NCBI GenBank assembly: GCA_028583685.1
Contig: JAMXIF010000224.1
Coordinates: 925,448-989,447 of the forward strand
Source: Petaurus breviceps papuanus
Lineage: Eukaryota > Chordata > Mammalia > Diprotodontia > Petauridae
Direction: 5' to 3'
Length of the DNA: 64,000 nt
Shown in pieces: positions 33,360 to 45,344 of the stretch. The translations under genes were made by a program, and so were the position numbers. The notes beneath the pieces are model-generated. The model saw only the letters and a program-made list of their open reading frames with translations, did no database searches and was not told the origin of the DNA. How positions within the stretch are numbered: the stretch's first letter is position 1; every line of letters begins with the position of its first letter.

Positions 33360-35225
33360 AACTGAATCCTCACTGCAGCAAAGAAAGCCTTTCACACCTC
33401 CTTAGTCAATTCATTATCCACTCATCACAGTGGCTTTTCCAAACTTTTTCATCCACTCTCAAATCTCCTATGGCTCCCCTTCTTCCCACCCTCTAAGCTG
33501 AGAACCTAGCTTCATATTTCACTGAAAAATTTAAGACCATTCACAAAGAGCTCCCTCTTCATGTCATGTCATTCACTTTCGGCCACCATCTTCTCTGTCT
33601 CTTGCCTCCCATGAAGAGGTGGCCCTTCTCTTTGCAAAGCCTAATCCTTCGACATGCCCAAATGATTGCATCCATCTCATCTTCTCCAGCAGATTGCCTG
33701 CCCCCTATATCATCCCCACTCAATCATTTATTTTCAATTTCTCCCCATCTACAGGTTGCTTCTTTAATGCCAACAAACATGTCCATGGCTCCCCCATCCA
33801 CAAAAAACCTGCACTTTATCCATCCATCTCCACTGGCTATTGTAACCTACATCCCCTCCCTTTTGTGACTAAATTCCTTGAGAAGGTCACCCATATATAA
33901 TAGGTGCTTCCACTCCCTTTCCTGTCCATCTCTCCTTAACACTCTACGGTCTGGCTTTCAGTTGCATCATTCAACACAAACTGCTCTCCCCAAAGCTACC
34001 AAAGATGTTAACTGCCAAATCCAGTGCTCTCTTCCTAGTTCTCACCCTCCTGGACTGGTCTACACACTATGATGTTGTCAATTACCCTGTTCTCCTTGAG
34101 ACTCCCTTCTCCCTAGGTTTTTGCCCCACTGCTCTCTCCAGCTGCCTCTCCTTTTCAGTCTCCCTCACTGGACCTTCATCCAGGTCAAGCCTGCATTTTG
34201 TGGGTATTTCCCAAGGCTCCATCCTGAGTCCTCTTCCCTTCTCCCTCCATACATCACATCAGCTCCATGCATTCAATGGTCATTTCTATGCAGATGATTC
34301 TAACATCTACTTATCCAGAATTAACCTCTCTCCCAAACTTCAATCTCACATCTCCAACTGCCTATCCGACGTCTAGAACTATTTTCCCATAGACATCTTA
34401 AACTCAGCATGTCCAAAACCGAATTCATTATCATCCTCTCCTCTTCCTAACTTCTCTGCTACTCTGGAGGGGGCCACCATTCTCTTATTCAGACAAGCTC
34501 ACAGACACCCTCAACTCCTCACTCTCTCACCCACCCTCCATCCAATCTTTTGCCAAGTCCTGTCATTTCCATCCTTCACAAAAGCTCTAGACACCCCTCT
34601 CTTTCCTCTGACACAGCCCCTTGTACGGCCCCTCATCACCTCACACCTGGGCTATTGCAAGGCCTGATGCTTGGTCTCACTGGTCACTCCAATCCATTCT
34701 CCACTCAGCTATCAAACTGACCATGTCACCCCACCAGTCACTAAACTCATGGCTCCCTATTATCTCCAGGATCAAATAGAAATCTACTTGATTTTTAAAA
34801 GCTTTCATAAGCTAGCCCCTTGCTACCTTCCCAGTCTTTTTGTAGTTCACTCACTTAAACATACTCTGTGATCCTGTGACACTGGCCTCCTTCAAGAGGT
34901 CACCCAGCCTCCTGACTTGAGGCACTTTCACTGGCTGACCCCCCAGGTCAAGAACTTTCTCCCTCCTCCTCCCTACCACTTGGCTTCAGGTCACAGGCAG
35001 CATCTTCTGCAGGAAGCCTTTCCCAATCCTCCTTACTCCTGGCGTCTTCCCTCTGAGACGATCTCCAGTCTATCCCACCTAGATTTTGTTTGCATGTTGT
35101 CTCTGCTGCTATACTATGAGCTCCTTGATGGCAGGGACTGTTTTTTTTTCTTTCTCTGTATATCCCCACTGCTTAGTACTGGGCCTGGCACATAGTAGGT
35201 GTGCTTAATGCTGGTTGGTTTTACT
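33360..35225 (+). repeat. L2 LINE, long copy with RT box
   Basis: The plus strand reads GHFYADDSNIYLSRINLSP at about 34278-34335, the L2 reverse transcriptase active-site block (YADD), preceded by GISQGSILSPLPF (QGS..SPLLF). The 3' UTR runs on to 'gcctggcacatagtaggtgt' and 'gcttaatgctggttgg' at 35225. At about 1.9 kb it is the longest continuous L2 in the window. It is ancient and inactive. Confidence 0.85.
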
Positions 35226-35229
35226 TGAG

Positions 35230-35350
35230 TGGGAAATCCTGAGTTGTATTCCAAGTCCTCCAGATCTAGCAGCATGCAAGTCCCTTCATCTTCATAAGCC
35301 TTGATTTCCTCATCTACAAAATGAAGATAATTATTCTTATACTGTCCACC
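35230..35350 (+). repeat. MIR SINE
   Basis: 'gcaagtcccttcatcttcat' and 'tttcctcatctacaaaatga' are MIR 3' core, directly after the L2 end. Confidence 0.7.
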
Positions 35351-35694
35351 TGACACCCTGACTCCACGCTCTATCCATGGTACCACCTACCTGACTGAAA
35401 AAAAGAAAGCACTTTGGTAAATCACAAAGTGATCAATTCTGTGAGCTATTATGATTATTTACAATGAACATAACCATTATCTCTGCTGTATTTCTCATGG
35501 AAAGTGTTACTATCATGAGACTTTTATCTTCTCTGCCAGCAACCGCTGGCTTTCTCCAGACTGAGCTCAGTCAGGTTTCCAACATCTGACCCAGTCTCTT
35601 CTCATATGGCCCTTGGAGCCTTTCCAGCTTGGTAGAGTCTGACAGAACCTAAGCTCCGCTGACGGTCATCTCTAGCCTACAATGCGACTCATTT

Positions 35695-35868
35695 GATTCA
35701 AAAGCATTTAAAAAAAACTGTCTGCTAGGTGCAAGGTGCTGAAAAAAGAAATGAAAAAGTCTCTGCCCTGCTCGAGCTTACATTCTGTGAGATGCACAGA
35801 AATGAAGAGAAAAGAAATATAAAAGAACTGAGGAGAGAGAGAGAGAGAGAGGAAGGAAGAGAAGAAAA

Positions 35869-35912
<44 letters not shown>

Positions 35913-36350
35913 ACATTAGGATACAGGAAGGCTCAAAGAGTTTCCTATAGGTCTCAGTACATGACCTGAGCCTTAAAGGAAGCTGGGAGTTCTAAGAAGA
36001 TGGCAGGAAGGAGCACATTTCTAGGCACAGTGGACAGACTGAAGAAAGACAAAGAGGTGAAACAGAAGACTGGTTTTAAGGCATAGAAAGTAAGCCAGTT
36101 TGGCTAGTACATAGACTGTATGAAAGGGAATGTTAAGTAAGTTTAGAAAGTTAGGCTGAAGTCAGATTGTGAAGGACTTTAGAGACCAACCTGAGTTTGT
36201 ATTATATCCTGGGGAATTATTGAAGATTCTTGAGAAGGCAAAGAGTGTGATCAGACCTGTGCTTCAGGAAGATGGTTTTGGCAGCAGGGGGCCTCCAGTG
36301 CTTTGGGCAGAACTGCTATGGTACATTTATGAGAAGTTCACGATTACTGC
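35695..36350 (-). repeat. L2 LINE 3' part, with a microsatellite
   Basis: 'gctaggtgcaaggtgctgaa', 'ctcgagcttacattctgtga', 'agattgtgaaggactttaga' and 'gatcagacctgtgcttcagg' are antisense L2 text on both sides of the GA array. Confidence 0.7.
35836..35912. repeat. (GA)n microsatellite
   Basis: Two 'gagagagagaga' runs are separated by 'ggaaggaagagaagaaaagg'. They give Ser/Leu or Arg/Glu repeats in the six reading frames. Confidence 0.95.
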
Positions 36351-36464
36351 ATGATGAAAAGGCATGGATGAATTGCAGTCTGTCTAGTGGATAACCGATC
36401 CGTTAAATAATTAAAATATCATGAATGCATAATTTAACTTATGAATCGATTAAGTTGGGGGTTC

Positions 36465-37645
36465 CTTAATTCAACAAATATGTGTTTGGTGCCCACTCAA
36501 CTCGTATGCTGCTATAGTAGTCGGTATAAGAACCTCCCACGTTCCAGACACTGTACCAAGTGCTAGGTATCCAAAGAAAGGAACAAGCCAGCTCCTGCCC
36601 TCACAGAGCTCATGGGCCACCTGCCAACAACTATGTGAACGCAAGGATAAGGTAGGAATCATCGGCAAAGGGAAGGCACTAGAATTAAGGGAGGTCAGGG
36701 AAGCCAGAAGGTGGGACTTTAGCTGCGACTTGAAGGAAGCCACAGAACACGGGAGGTAGAAACAAGGGAAGAAAGGGTTCTAGGCATTGGGGGGGGGAAC
36801 AGCCAGCAAAGAGATGGACAGTTTTATTCTGGTGTCACTAGATCAAAGAGTATGTGGAAGGAAGGAGGATGGTATAAGACATAAGAAGACTGGAAGGGTG
36901 GGGAGATTATGAAAGATTTTGAACACCAAAAAGACCATTTTAATCTATTTGATCCTAGAGGTGACAGGGAGCTACTGAAGTTTACTGAGAAGGGAGGTGA
37001 CATGGTTGGACCTACACTTTAGGAAGATCGTTTTGATGGCCAAGTGGAAGAGGGACTAGAGTGGGGGGGGAAACTGGAGCCAGGCACCGCTTCCCCCCCC
37101 CAGCAGGCTACTGCAATAGCTGAGGTACAAGGGATGTGGACCCATGCCAGGGTGGTGGCAGTGTTAGATTAGAGAGAGGGTAGATGTAAGATATGTCACA
37201 AAGGTAAAATCAACAAGACTTGGCAACAGATCAAATGTGGGATCTGAGAGCAAGGAGTAAAGGATGACACCCAGGACTGAGTGTGTCCTCCACCTAATAG
37301 AGAAGTTAGGAGGATGGGAGGCTTTGGAGGGGAAAGATAATGAGTCTGGTTTTGAACATTTCAAGTTTAAGATCTCTGTGGGACATCAAGTTTGAGATGT
37401 TTAACAGGCAGTTGGGATATGAGACTGGAAGTCAGTAGGGAGATTTAGGCTGGATAGGTAGATCTGAGAATCATCTGCATAGAAATGATAATTGAATCCA
37501 TGGGAACTGAGAAGATCACCAAGGGAAACAATGTAGGGAGAACAGAAGAGGGCCCAGGACGAGCCCTGTGGGACCCCCACAGTTAGTGGGCGTGACCTGG
37601 ATGAAGATCCAGCCGAGGAGACAGAGAAGGAAGGGCACATGAAGG
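36465..37645 (-). repeat. L2 LINE with RT box
   Basis: On the minus strand 37560-37430 reads VGVPQGSS and [19 protein letters not shown], the L2 reverse transcriptase GVPQGS and YADD blocks. The 3' end lies at 36465 ('ttcaacaaatatgtgtttgg'). Confidence 0.85.
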
Positions 37646-37649
37646 ATAC

Positions 37650-38085
37650 AAAGCGAATAGACACATGGTCTCTTCTTTCACAGAGACTGCATTCTAGTAG
37701 TCAAGAAAAGGCTCATTACATATTCCCAAATGGATTTGTTTGTCATCTCATAGATACTGATGTTCCCTCCACTGCCTTCCCATGCCTCCTCATCCCATGC
37801 AATTCTCATGCCCACCCTCCAGTTAGCCACAGGAGGCTCATCCAGTAGCTAGAGGCCCATCTTTGGCTTCTCCTAAAATCACAAGGACGCCAGTTGGGCA
37901 CTCAGGCTGTCTGTCTGTTATCCTTGAGTCTCACCATGTGATCAGCTCACCTACTATTTCCTCAATGATATCCTTCTCTCCTGATCTTCAGAATGACTCT
38001 TTTGTTATTTTTCTGCCTGTTCAGACTCATCATACACCTCTCCATGGCTCTGTGTGGCACCCAATTTTAATTTCTCAGACATAGT
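37650..38085. other. Intron, nothing recognised
   Basis: Pyrimidine-rich sequence, possibly old LINE text, but no family is supported. Confidence 0.35.
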
Positions 38086-38089
38086 TGTA

Positions 38090-38270
38090 TTCTGGAGTCA
38101 GAAGATCTGGATTCAAATCCCACATCTGCTACCTGCATTTACTACCTGTGTGACCTTGGGTAGATCACTTCACCTTTCTGGGTGGGCCTTGGTTTCCTCA
38201 TCTCTAAAATGAAAGAGCTATACTAGATGACCTCCAATATCCCTTCCAGTTGAGGTCTATGAGCCTAAAA
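38090..38270 (+). repeat. MIR SINE
   Basis: 'gatctggattcaaatcccac', 'acctgtgtgaccttgggtag' and 'tggtttcctcatctctaaaa' are well preserved. Confidence 0.92.
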
Positions 38271-38631
38271 ATGCTGTACGATGCTGGTACTAAATCTATG
38301 GAACAGGCTAGAGGCCATTAAGTTTTACAACTTCCTTCTTCCCTCTGGTTTCAGTTATAGAGAGAATGTCCAGATTAATAGGAGTCAGTTCTTCTAATAA
38401 GATATCTAATAATAAGAGGAAACTGAGCCGTGCACCTTAAAAGCTCTTCTTGTCCAACAAGGTCACTCCCATCCATCCACAAAAACGATCCAATATTCCT
38501 CGAAATATAGAACAGAAACCATCATATTCACCAACCCCTCTGACCATAACCAACAGGCAGACACAGGCTCTCCAGTGGTGTCCCCTTCAGTGACAGAGGA
38601 GACCCAGCACAGAGTTCATGTTGGACAATGA

Positions 38632-38817
38632 TTGGCTATTTGGGAAGACAAGGTCTCCCAAGCACTCCCATGCATCCATGACCTCATGTCTGTTCCAGAA
38701 AGCCCTGGAATGTTACACAACCTCCTGCAAAAGATTTGTGAGCACTCAGAAGAGCTTGGCCTGACCATCCACAGTGGAAAAACTAAGTGGATCAAAAAAC
38801 ACCTAATGCCCAGGTAG
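38632..38817 (+). repeat. Non-LTR reverse transcriptase fragment (RTE-like?)
   Basis: The open frame reads MLHNLLQKICEHSEELGLTI and SGKTKWIKK, like the LL..F...S...GLTIN..KTK motif just after the YADD box of non-LTR reverse transcriptases. RTE is the best guess, but the piece is short. Confidence 0.4.
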
Positions 38818-38914
38818 GAGGTCAGAGGACAACACGCATTAGAGTTTGCTTGGCAGGTGGGTGTACACATCTCTACATGGATGCGTGTGTATAAATATAC
38901 AATGTATGGATGCT

Positions 38915-39160
38915 ATTCATTTTCCGTTGCATTCAATGCTTTGTGACTCCATTTGGGATTTTCTCAGCAAAGATACTGGAGTGGTTGGCCATTTCCTTCT
39001 CCAGCTCATTTTACAGATAAGGAAACTGAGATAAATAGGGCTAAATGACTTGCCCAGAGTCACACAGCTAGTAAGTGTCTGGGGCCGGATTTGAAGTCAG
39101 GAAGATGAGTCTTCCTGACTCCAGGCCTGGCGCTCTGTGCACTGCACCATCTAACTAGAC
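38915..39160 (-). repeat. Mar1-type SINE
   Basis: 'ctttgtgactccatttggga', 'ctccagctcattttacagat' and 'gatgagtcttcctgactcca' are complete. Confidence 0.9.
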
Positions 39161-39289
39161 ATCTACATGTGTATCCATATATACCTGCATAGACACACAG
39201 CATAAATGGGCAGAGCTGAGCCTCAAAATTAAAGGAACAGGGCTGGATTGCTTTCAGGAAATGGCAAAGGTCCTCTAATAATAAAACAA

Positions 39290-39490
39290 GAACATAAGAT
39301 AATATGTGATAAGTGCTATGTAAGAGGTGCAAATAATATACTAAGAGAACATAGGAAGGAGAAATAATTTTTTAAATAGAGTAATTAGGAAAGGTTTCAT
39401 GGAGGAGATCACTTTTCATGTAGGCTTTGAAAGCTGCATAGAATTTTGAAAGGCATGACCAGGTAGGAAAAACATTCCTGGGTGGGTGGT
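39290..39490 (-). repeat. L2 fragment
   Basis: 'aaggtttcatggaggagatc' and 'taggctttgaaagctgcata' resemble antisense L2 ('ttcatggaggaggtgacatt'). 39500-40000 shows nothing recognised. Confidence 0.5.
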
Positions 39491-40000
39491 AGGCATGGCA
39501 TTCTATTATTAAATGATTTTCTGCTTGCTGGAAATCTGTGGGGTTTTGTCACAAATTGGTGGTCTTTCTTTATTGGTAAAGACAAGTATATTGAAGGGGA
39601 GCAGGAAGACCTTTCTTGAGCCCTTTAAATTGCAAAAGATAAGTAGTCACCAACTGTGACTGGCCCTGGATACAAATATAAACTGACTTTCTTGGTCATC
39701 TCATTTTCCGCATGAAGAATGATCATCATCATAATTTTCCTTTATGTAGTGTCTTTAAATTTACAAAGCACTCTCTGAGAAAAATACTAGTCATAATATT
39801 CAGTATCCTCACAATAATACTTAAAGTATTATTAGGAGCAAGATATGCTGAATTCAAAATGTGTCACAAAATAAAGATGCTGAGAGTAAAAACATTTACA
39901 AGGGGAGAAAATCTGAAGGCCTGTGGAAGGAGGTAGCCCCAAGCCCTTCCCAGTCTGACCATATGGAGCAAATTCTCAAAGTCAAGATACCAGTAATGTC

Positions 40001-40150
40001 TGGGGTGGCTAGGTGGCAGAGTGAATAGAGCACTGGCCCTGGAGTCAAGAGGACCTGAGTTCAAATCCGGCCTCAGACACTTAACACAAAAACTAGCCGT
40101 GTGACCTTGGGCCAGTCACTTAACCCCAATTGCCCTCTGAAAAAGAAAAA
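40001..40150 (+). repeat. tRNA-derived SINE with perfect 16-bp TSD
   Basis: 'ggggtggctaggtggcagag', 'gacctgagttcaaatccggc' and 'accccaattgccctctgaaa' make a monomeric SINE. The duplication AGATACCAGTAATGTC is perfect (39985-40000, 40151-40166). Confidence 0.93.
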
Positions 40151-40169
40151 AGATACCAGTAATGTCACC

Positions 40170-40925
40170 CACCAAGATCCACATTCTATTTAGGAAGCAT
40201 TTTGAGTTCTAACTTAAAGTTATATTTAAATATTGGTTTCTGGAAATATGCTTTTTTTCCTACTTCCCTTTCAATAAACCCATATTATTACTAAAAATGA
40301 TAATGACAATAATCCATTTCAGCAAAATTAACCATAATTTTATGAATTAATTCATTGAGAATAAACTTTATATCTAAAGCCATAATCTACGATTCATTTC
40401 TTAGAATTTTAATTGAATCAATGAAAATACTATATACTATGCAAATAGCCCTAGTTCTCATTAAGAATGGGATCATTTTGGTGACATAAATGGGGTTTCA
40501 GGCTTAACAGGTATTTTTAGACAATTTTAATTAAATTCATTCTAATATTACAATGAAATGCTCTTAAAACGTTTTGAAAGGATCAATTATTTAAATCTTC
40601 CTAAGAAAGAAAATTTCTTTGCAGGAAAATGGGAAAAAAAATTATTCAACTATCAATTCTGACATCTAAATGGTTCATCATTTCGTTAAAGGCAAGGCTA
40701 TTGCTATGAATCTGCTAAAAATATAAAAGCACAAAACTATTTCTATTAATTGCATCAAATATGCATATACATACATATACATATATATATAAATAACACA
40801 GCGTACTATAAAAATTATTCCTCTCCCTTTTTTTCTCATCTTCTTTCCCTCTTAGTCACAAACTCCCACCAGGTTTTCCCCATCCATCCCTCCAGTCCTG
40901 TCCAATCCCCTTCTTTTTCTGACTC
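40170..40925. other. AT-rich intron with (TA/CA) microsatellite
   Basis: Strongly A/T-rich with a 'catatacatatatatataaa' run near 40780. No repeat family is assigned. Confidence 0.5.
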
Positions 40926-40929
40926 TAGG

Positions 40930-41135
40930 CTCTGATCAGGGACCTGGAACTGGCAGGAATCTCAGAGACCATCTAGTCCAGGCCCTTCATTTTACAGATT
41001 AGCAGATTGGGAAACTGAGTTCCAGAGAGGTCCAGTTCACTTGCCAGTGGTCATATCACTGGTAGGTGGCAGAGCTGTGGGGTCAAATCCAGGTCCTCTG
41101 ACCCCAAATCTAACATTCTTTCCACTATACTGTGC
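40930..41135 (-). repeat. MIR SINE
   Basis: 'ttcattttacagattagcag', 'actgagttccagagaggtcc' and 'gtcaaatccaggtcctctga' fit antisense MIR. Confidence 0.85.
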
Positions 41136-41571
41136 TCATCCCTGTTTTCTGCCACCCCCAGATTTAACGTATTTTGTAATGATTCTCTAGTTTCACAAAC
41201 ACGAAGGGCGTATTTCCTTTGCAATTTCTCCACCCCTGCCCTGGCCTCTCTTCTGCAGCTGTAGGAATATAAAGCTGTGATACATGGGAGGGACATCAGA
41301 ACAATGCCAACGACTCCACAAGCCATTTGTTTATCTGCTGGTCTTTGGGGATCTGGGGATCTGATGTGTTAAGCGAAAACCAACCAGCTCTTTGGGGGAT
41401 GCCTCATGTGTAAGGCACCCTGGGGCTAGAGGGGTGAAGTGTATAAAAGACAATGAAGAAAAGGAGCAGAGGAGAAGTCAAGGCTTCCATCCAACACGCG
41501 GTGACTGAGCACTAGCCCCTGTGGGGCCTGTGGTAGGCACAGGGTCTGTGCTGGGTGGACACTCCCTAAGG

Positions 41572-41747
41572 CAGGAGTGGGGAGCCTGTGGCCTTCAGGC
41601 TCTGTAGGTTCCTCGGGTGCGGCCTTTTGACTGAGTCCAAGTTTTACAAAACAAATCCTTTTAAGAAGGAGATTTGTTCAGTGAAGTTTGGGTTCAGTCA
41701 CAGGGCTGCACTTGAGGACCTAGAGGGCCGCAGGTTCCCCAGCCCTG
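41572..41747. mobile_element. Palindromic hAT-type MITE with perfect 8-bp TSD
   Basis: The 176-bp element has long imperfect inverted ends: left 'caggagtggggagcctgtgg', right 'ccgcaggttccccagccctg'. Its interior also folds back ('gcggccttttgactgagtcc' against 'ggttcagtcacagggctgca'). CCCTAAGG lies directly on both sides (41564-41571, 41748-41755). An 8-bp duplication with CAGxG ends is the hAT superfamily signature. It is non-autonomous, with no transposase. Confidence 0.93.
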
Positions 41748-41799
41748 CCCTAAGGCAACTGAAGGAAGGTCACTGTTACTGAGTAGGTCAGTCAAACAA

Positions 41800-42310
41800 G
41801 ACTCCCAGAATCACAGGAGCTAAGAGCTGGTGAGATGTCAGCACCCCTCATATCCCAGTCACCGACAAAAGCAATATCCACCTTCCCATGACCGAGGAGT
41901 GGCCTTCCAGCCTCTACCCAAAAGCCTCCAAGGAGAAGGAACCCACCACCTCCTGGGGCAGCCAGTTCCACTTTTAGACATCCTGAAACCAACACTGGCC
42001 TTGCTGCCCCTTCCCCGTTGTTCCTGCTTCTGCCCTCTGGGGTAAAACAGAACAGCTCCAGTCTCCCCTCATGGATAATTCTCTAAACACCTGAAGGCAG
42101 CTGTTACGGCCTCCTCTGCAGGGTCTTCAGCCATGAGACCCAGAACTGAGGACAATGCTCTGCAGGAAGTCTAACAAGGGCAGAGGACAGCAGGGTCATC
42201 TCCTCTCTCCTTCTCTCTTCAGCTCTCCCTATGTCCCTTTTAGCGAAGGCCAAGATCGACAGTAGCTCTTCTGGTGGCCACAGCGAGCCGTTTCATTGCC
42301 TATAAATCCA
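41800..42310 (-). repeat. L3/CR1 LINE 3' UTR
   Basis: 'ggcagccagttccactttta', 'ttctctaaacacctgaaggc' and 'agacccagaactgaggacaa' follow the antisense L3/CR1 3' order. Confidence 0.6.
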
Positions 42311-42409
42311 TTCTGTTTGCAATGATCTTTGTCCATGTGAAAACTCAGGTCATAACTGACCCAGGTAATTACAACTGTCTTCCCCTCTGGTCCTCACCTT
42401 CTGCCACTT

Positions 42410-42790
42410 TTCTTCTGAAATAGCACCCACATCAAGCACCATTTTTCTCACATGCATTCCCCTCCTCAAATCTCCATCAATGACTTTATAAAAAACAGAA
42501 TGTCAACCCTAGGCTCTCCATGGCCCTCACCAGCTGGCTTCTTGGCGTCTTTGCTCCTGGCTCCCCTGTACCTAACTTCTGCTCTAGCTAAGCAATATTC
42601 CCTCGGTCTCCCCTTCTGCTCAGCCTTCTCATGTGTGTAAGGGCACACAAAGTCAGCTCACATGCTTGGAAGACATTCCAACTCTCCTCCCCTAAAGCAT
42701 ACATCTCTTCCTTCCTCTGAAACAGAACAACAAATTGCACCACCTCCCAGATTTCCTTGACACAAGTAAGTATAATCCACACTCATCACT
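42410..42790 (+). repeat. L2 LINE 3' UTR
   Basis: 'ctctccatggccctcaccag', 'ttcttggcgtctttgctcct' and 'tgcttggaagacattccaac' are L2 3' text. Confidence 0.55.
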
Positions 42791-42914
42791 TTTCTATCTT
42801 CCCATATGTTTCAACGATGGGTATCAGGGTCCATTGATAGCAAAGTGTTGATCAATGATCTGTAAAGGAAAGGTCTGTTCATGGATTCACATTTCAGTTC
42901 ACAGGATCATGGGT

Positions 42915-43110
42915 CACAGCATCGTAGATTTGGTGAAGGAAAGGATATCAGTGATCATCTAGGTCAGCCCACCCATTCTAGAGATGAGGAAACTGAGGCC
43001 CAGAGATAAGAAGTCTCTGGTCACACATGTAGAAAGTAGCTAAGCCAGAATTTGAACCTGTATCTTCAGATTTCAAACCCATGTTCTTTCTCTGGCACCA
43101 CATTGCTTAG
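42915..43110 (-). repeat. MIR SINE
   Basis: 'tctagagatgaggaaactga', 'ggcccagagataagaagtct' and 'gaatttgaacctgtatcttc' fit antisense MIR. Confidence 0.88.
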
Positions 43111-43479
43111 CCCATTCATTTATAGCTGTGGATGTTAATATATTAAAATATTTACAGAGGCTAATGAAGTGATAGCAGGTTTGTTTTTATGTCCCCCAAA
43201 GCTAGAAGTTTTCACATCCTTTTGAAGGAGTCTTAAACATTTGCACATACACTGTACAGGTGTACCTGTATTAGATAAACATGTGTTTGCATGTTTGATG
43301 ATACAAGTATGGACACACATGTGTATATATGCACAGAAGTACATACACATGGAAACCCACCCTCTTTCTCATCCGGAAGCTCCCTATAACTATGACATCA
43401 CAGGCCCGGTCATCAGTTCCAGTCCTGCCTCCCAGAGGGGGCTGTGTCTTCTCCCTGTTTGGTCAGTTCTTTGTAGGGC

Positions 43480-43740
43480 TTCATAGGACATTCAACAGAA
43501 CGATATAAAAAGGATGCTGGGGGAGCAGCGAGGATGTCTGAGGTACCCGTGTATAGAATTCCTATTCTTTCTTTTCACCTAAGTCTTCCCCACATAGGGC
43601 AGGAAAATTGCATTGTTTGACTCATTTATCTTGAGGTCACCAAGGCAGTCCCTGTAGACACTGCCACCTTGTCATTTTCTGGCTTACAAAGCACAGTGCA
43701 AGTGTCAGCAATGAAGGCTTTCTTCCGCCTGCCTATCACA
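43480..43740 (+). repeat. Unassigned interspersed repeat, copy B
   Basis: Matches copy A at 17.4 kb in order: 'cattcaacagaacgatataa', 'gaggatgtctg', 'gaattcctattcttt', 'cagtccctgtagacactgcc' and 'caagtgtcagcaatg'. No open frame or terminal repeat is visible. Confidence 0.55.
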
Positions 43741-43744
43741 AACC

Positions 43745-44730
43745 TCCCTCCGGATCTACAAGAAACTCAGAACAGAAGGGAGTGTGTGGTCGCCAAGGCT
43801 TTCTTCAGTCCTTAGCTTCTGAGTTCCACTGACAAGAGGATACCAGTCAACAGCCCAGCTTTGCCTGTCTCCTACTGGACAAGTGTTCATAGTACCTCAG
43901 AAAAACAGAAACCCTACGTTTCCTTCTTCGAGGAACAATGGAGCCCACACTCAACTGGACCTCAGTCATAACCAGTCTGTGCCAGAATGAAAACGGTGAG
44001 CCAGAAGGAAATGTGTCTCAACAAAACCCCACACATTTGCCAACCTCACCAAGCTTGGTCCCCAATGCCACTTTTTTTGTGACTCCGGGGATGGAGGAAT
44101 ATAGAGAAAGAGCTGGAAAAGTTTTGTTGTAGCTATTTGGAGTACTGGACCATACTCCAGGCATTACAATCTCTTCCCTGTAGTTTGCATTGTGTGCACT
44201 ATTATCGGACAGCCCAATCATTAGTTCCTTTGTAGTCAACTCCTAGGTGTTGCTTAGATCCAGACAAGACATTATTGGTTAGTTTGTTTTTTCTTGAAAC
44301 TATAAAATAATTTATTTGCAAATGACTTGTTATTGTACCGAAAAATAATTTTTTCAGATCTTGCTCTAGTGTGACATTCAATCAAGATTGCCTTTAAGTT
44401 GTGATAATTACCTACTTATGTGAAACTTGCTTATACTGTTTTACAAGAAAGTGAAAAATGAAAACTTGTTATTCATAAAAACCGTAACTGCAACACCAGC
44501 AGCTTTGGGGGCTCTAAGCTAACACTGTTGAATTTTGGAGCAAATATCAGTAATGATGAAAACAAGTTTCGCTGTATTTCTAGACTATCCAGAACATATA
44601 GCAGTACGTAACTATTCTGTATGGCCAGAAAATAGGGTGTGCAGGTTTACACAATCCTAGCTAATACTGACTTTGTATATAAGCCATATACAGATTATAA
44701 ATTACCAAATAATTGGGACTTAAAAAAAAT
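43745..44730. other. Intron, nothing recognised
   Basis: About 1 kb, A/T-rich from 44260 on, with no repeat family identified. An open frame that starts at 44639 and runs into the MIR is not called a gene. Confidence 0.4.
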
Positions 44731-44734
44731 GATC

Positions 44735-44930
44735 AGCACCAGCATTATAGTCCGGGCTCTGGTCCTGGCTTTGACACTTACTAGTTGTGTGACCCTGGGC
44801 AAATCACTTAAGCTCTCTGAGATTCCATTTCTGTATCTGTTAAATGGGGATGATATTCATTCCCGTGGTTGCTGTAAGAAAAGAGCCTGCTTTGTGCACT
44901 GTAATGCACCATATAAACACATGTTCTTAT
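44735..44930 (+). repeat. MIR SINE
   Basis: 'ctggctttgacacttactag', 'ttgtgtgaccctgggcaaat' and 'tctgtatctgttaaatgggg' are clear. Confidence 0.92.
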
Positions 44931-45344
44931 TCTACCAGCCACGAAGTAACCTTCCTCTCATAATTCCAAAGAGATGGCTCGGCGCCATCGTTACAGACAC
45001 CAATTATCTCTGGCCTTTTGGTCACACTCTCGTCCCTGTATGCATCAGGCTCTTTCAGTGCACTGTGGGGCCATCTCCACATCCTGCCGACTGCTACTGC
45101 CCATTTGGGGATGCTCTTCCCAGACCTCCCCCATTTGTCATTCCTATTATTCTAACCTGGCATTCACAGTCATACACAGAGCTCCTTCTTTCATCTGGAA
45201 ACTCTCCAGAGTCCATGGAAACATCACCTTCCTTTTGTTACCAAATTAGCTTTCTGATATAGCAAAAGCGAAAAGTTCCCAAACTGTTGAGAGCTATTTT
45301 ATTGTGCCAAAAAAAATCTGTGTGCTACTAATGAGTCTTTGGGG

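Noticed and set aside
37401-37664. Reverse transcriptase gene (YADD box)
   Set aside because: It is a fragment of an old L2, without the rest of ORF2 and without an intact frame.
44639-45262. 207-codon open frame, the second longest in the window
   Set aside because: Residues 55-85 are a translated MIR and the rest has no recognisable domain. It lies in the ENTHD1 intron on the opposite strand without splice or promoter signals.
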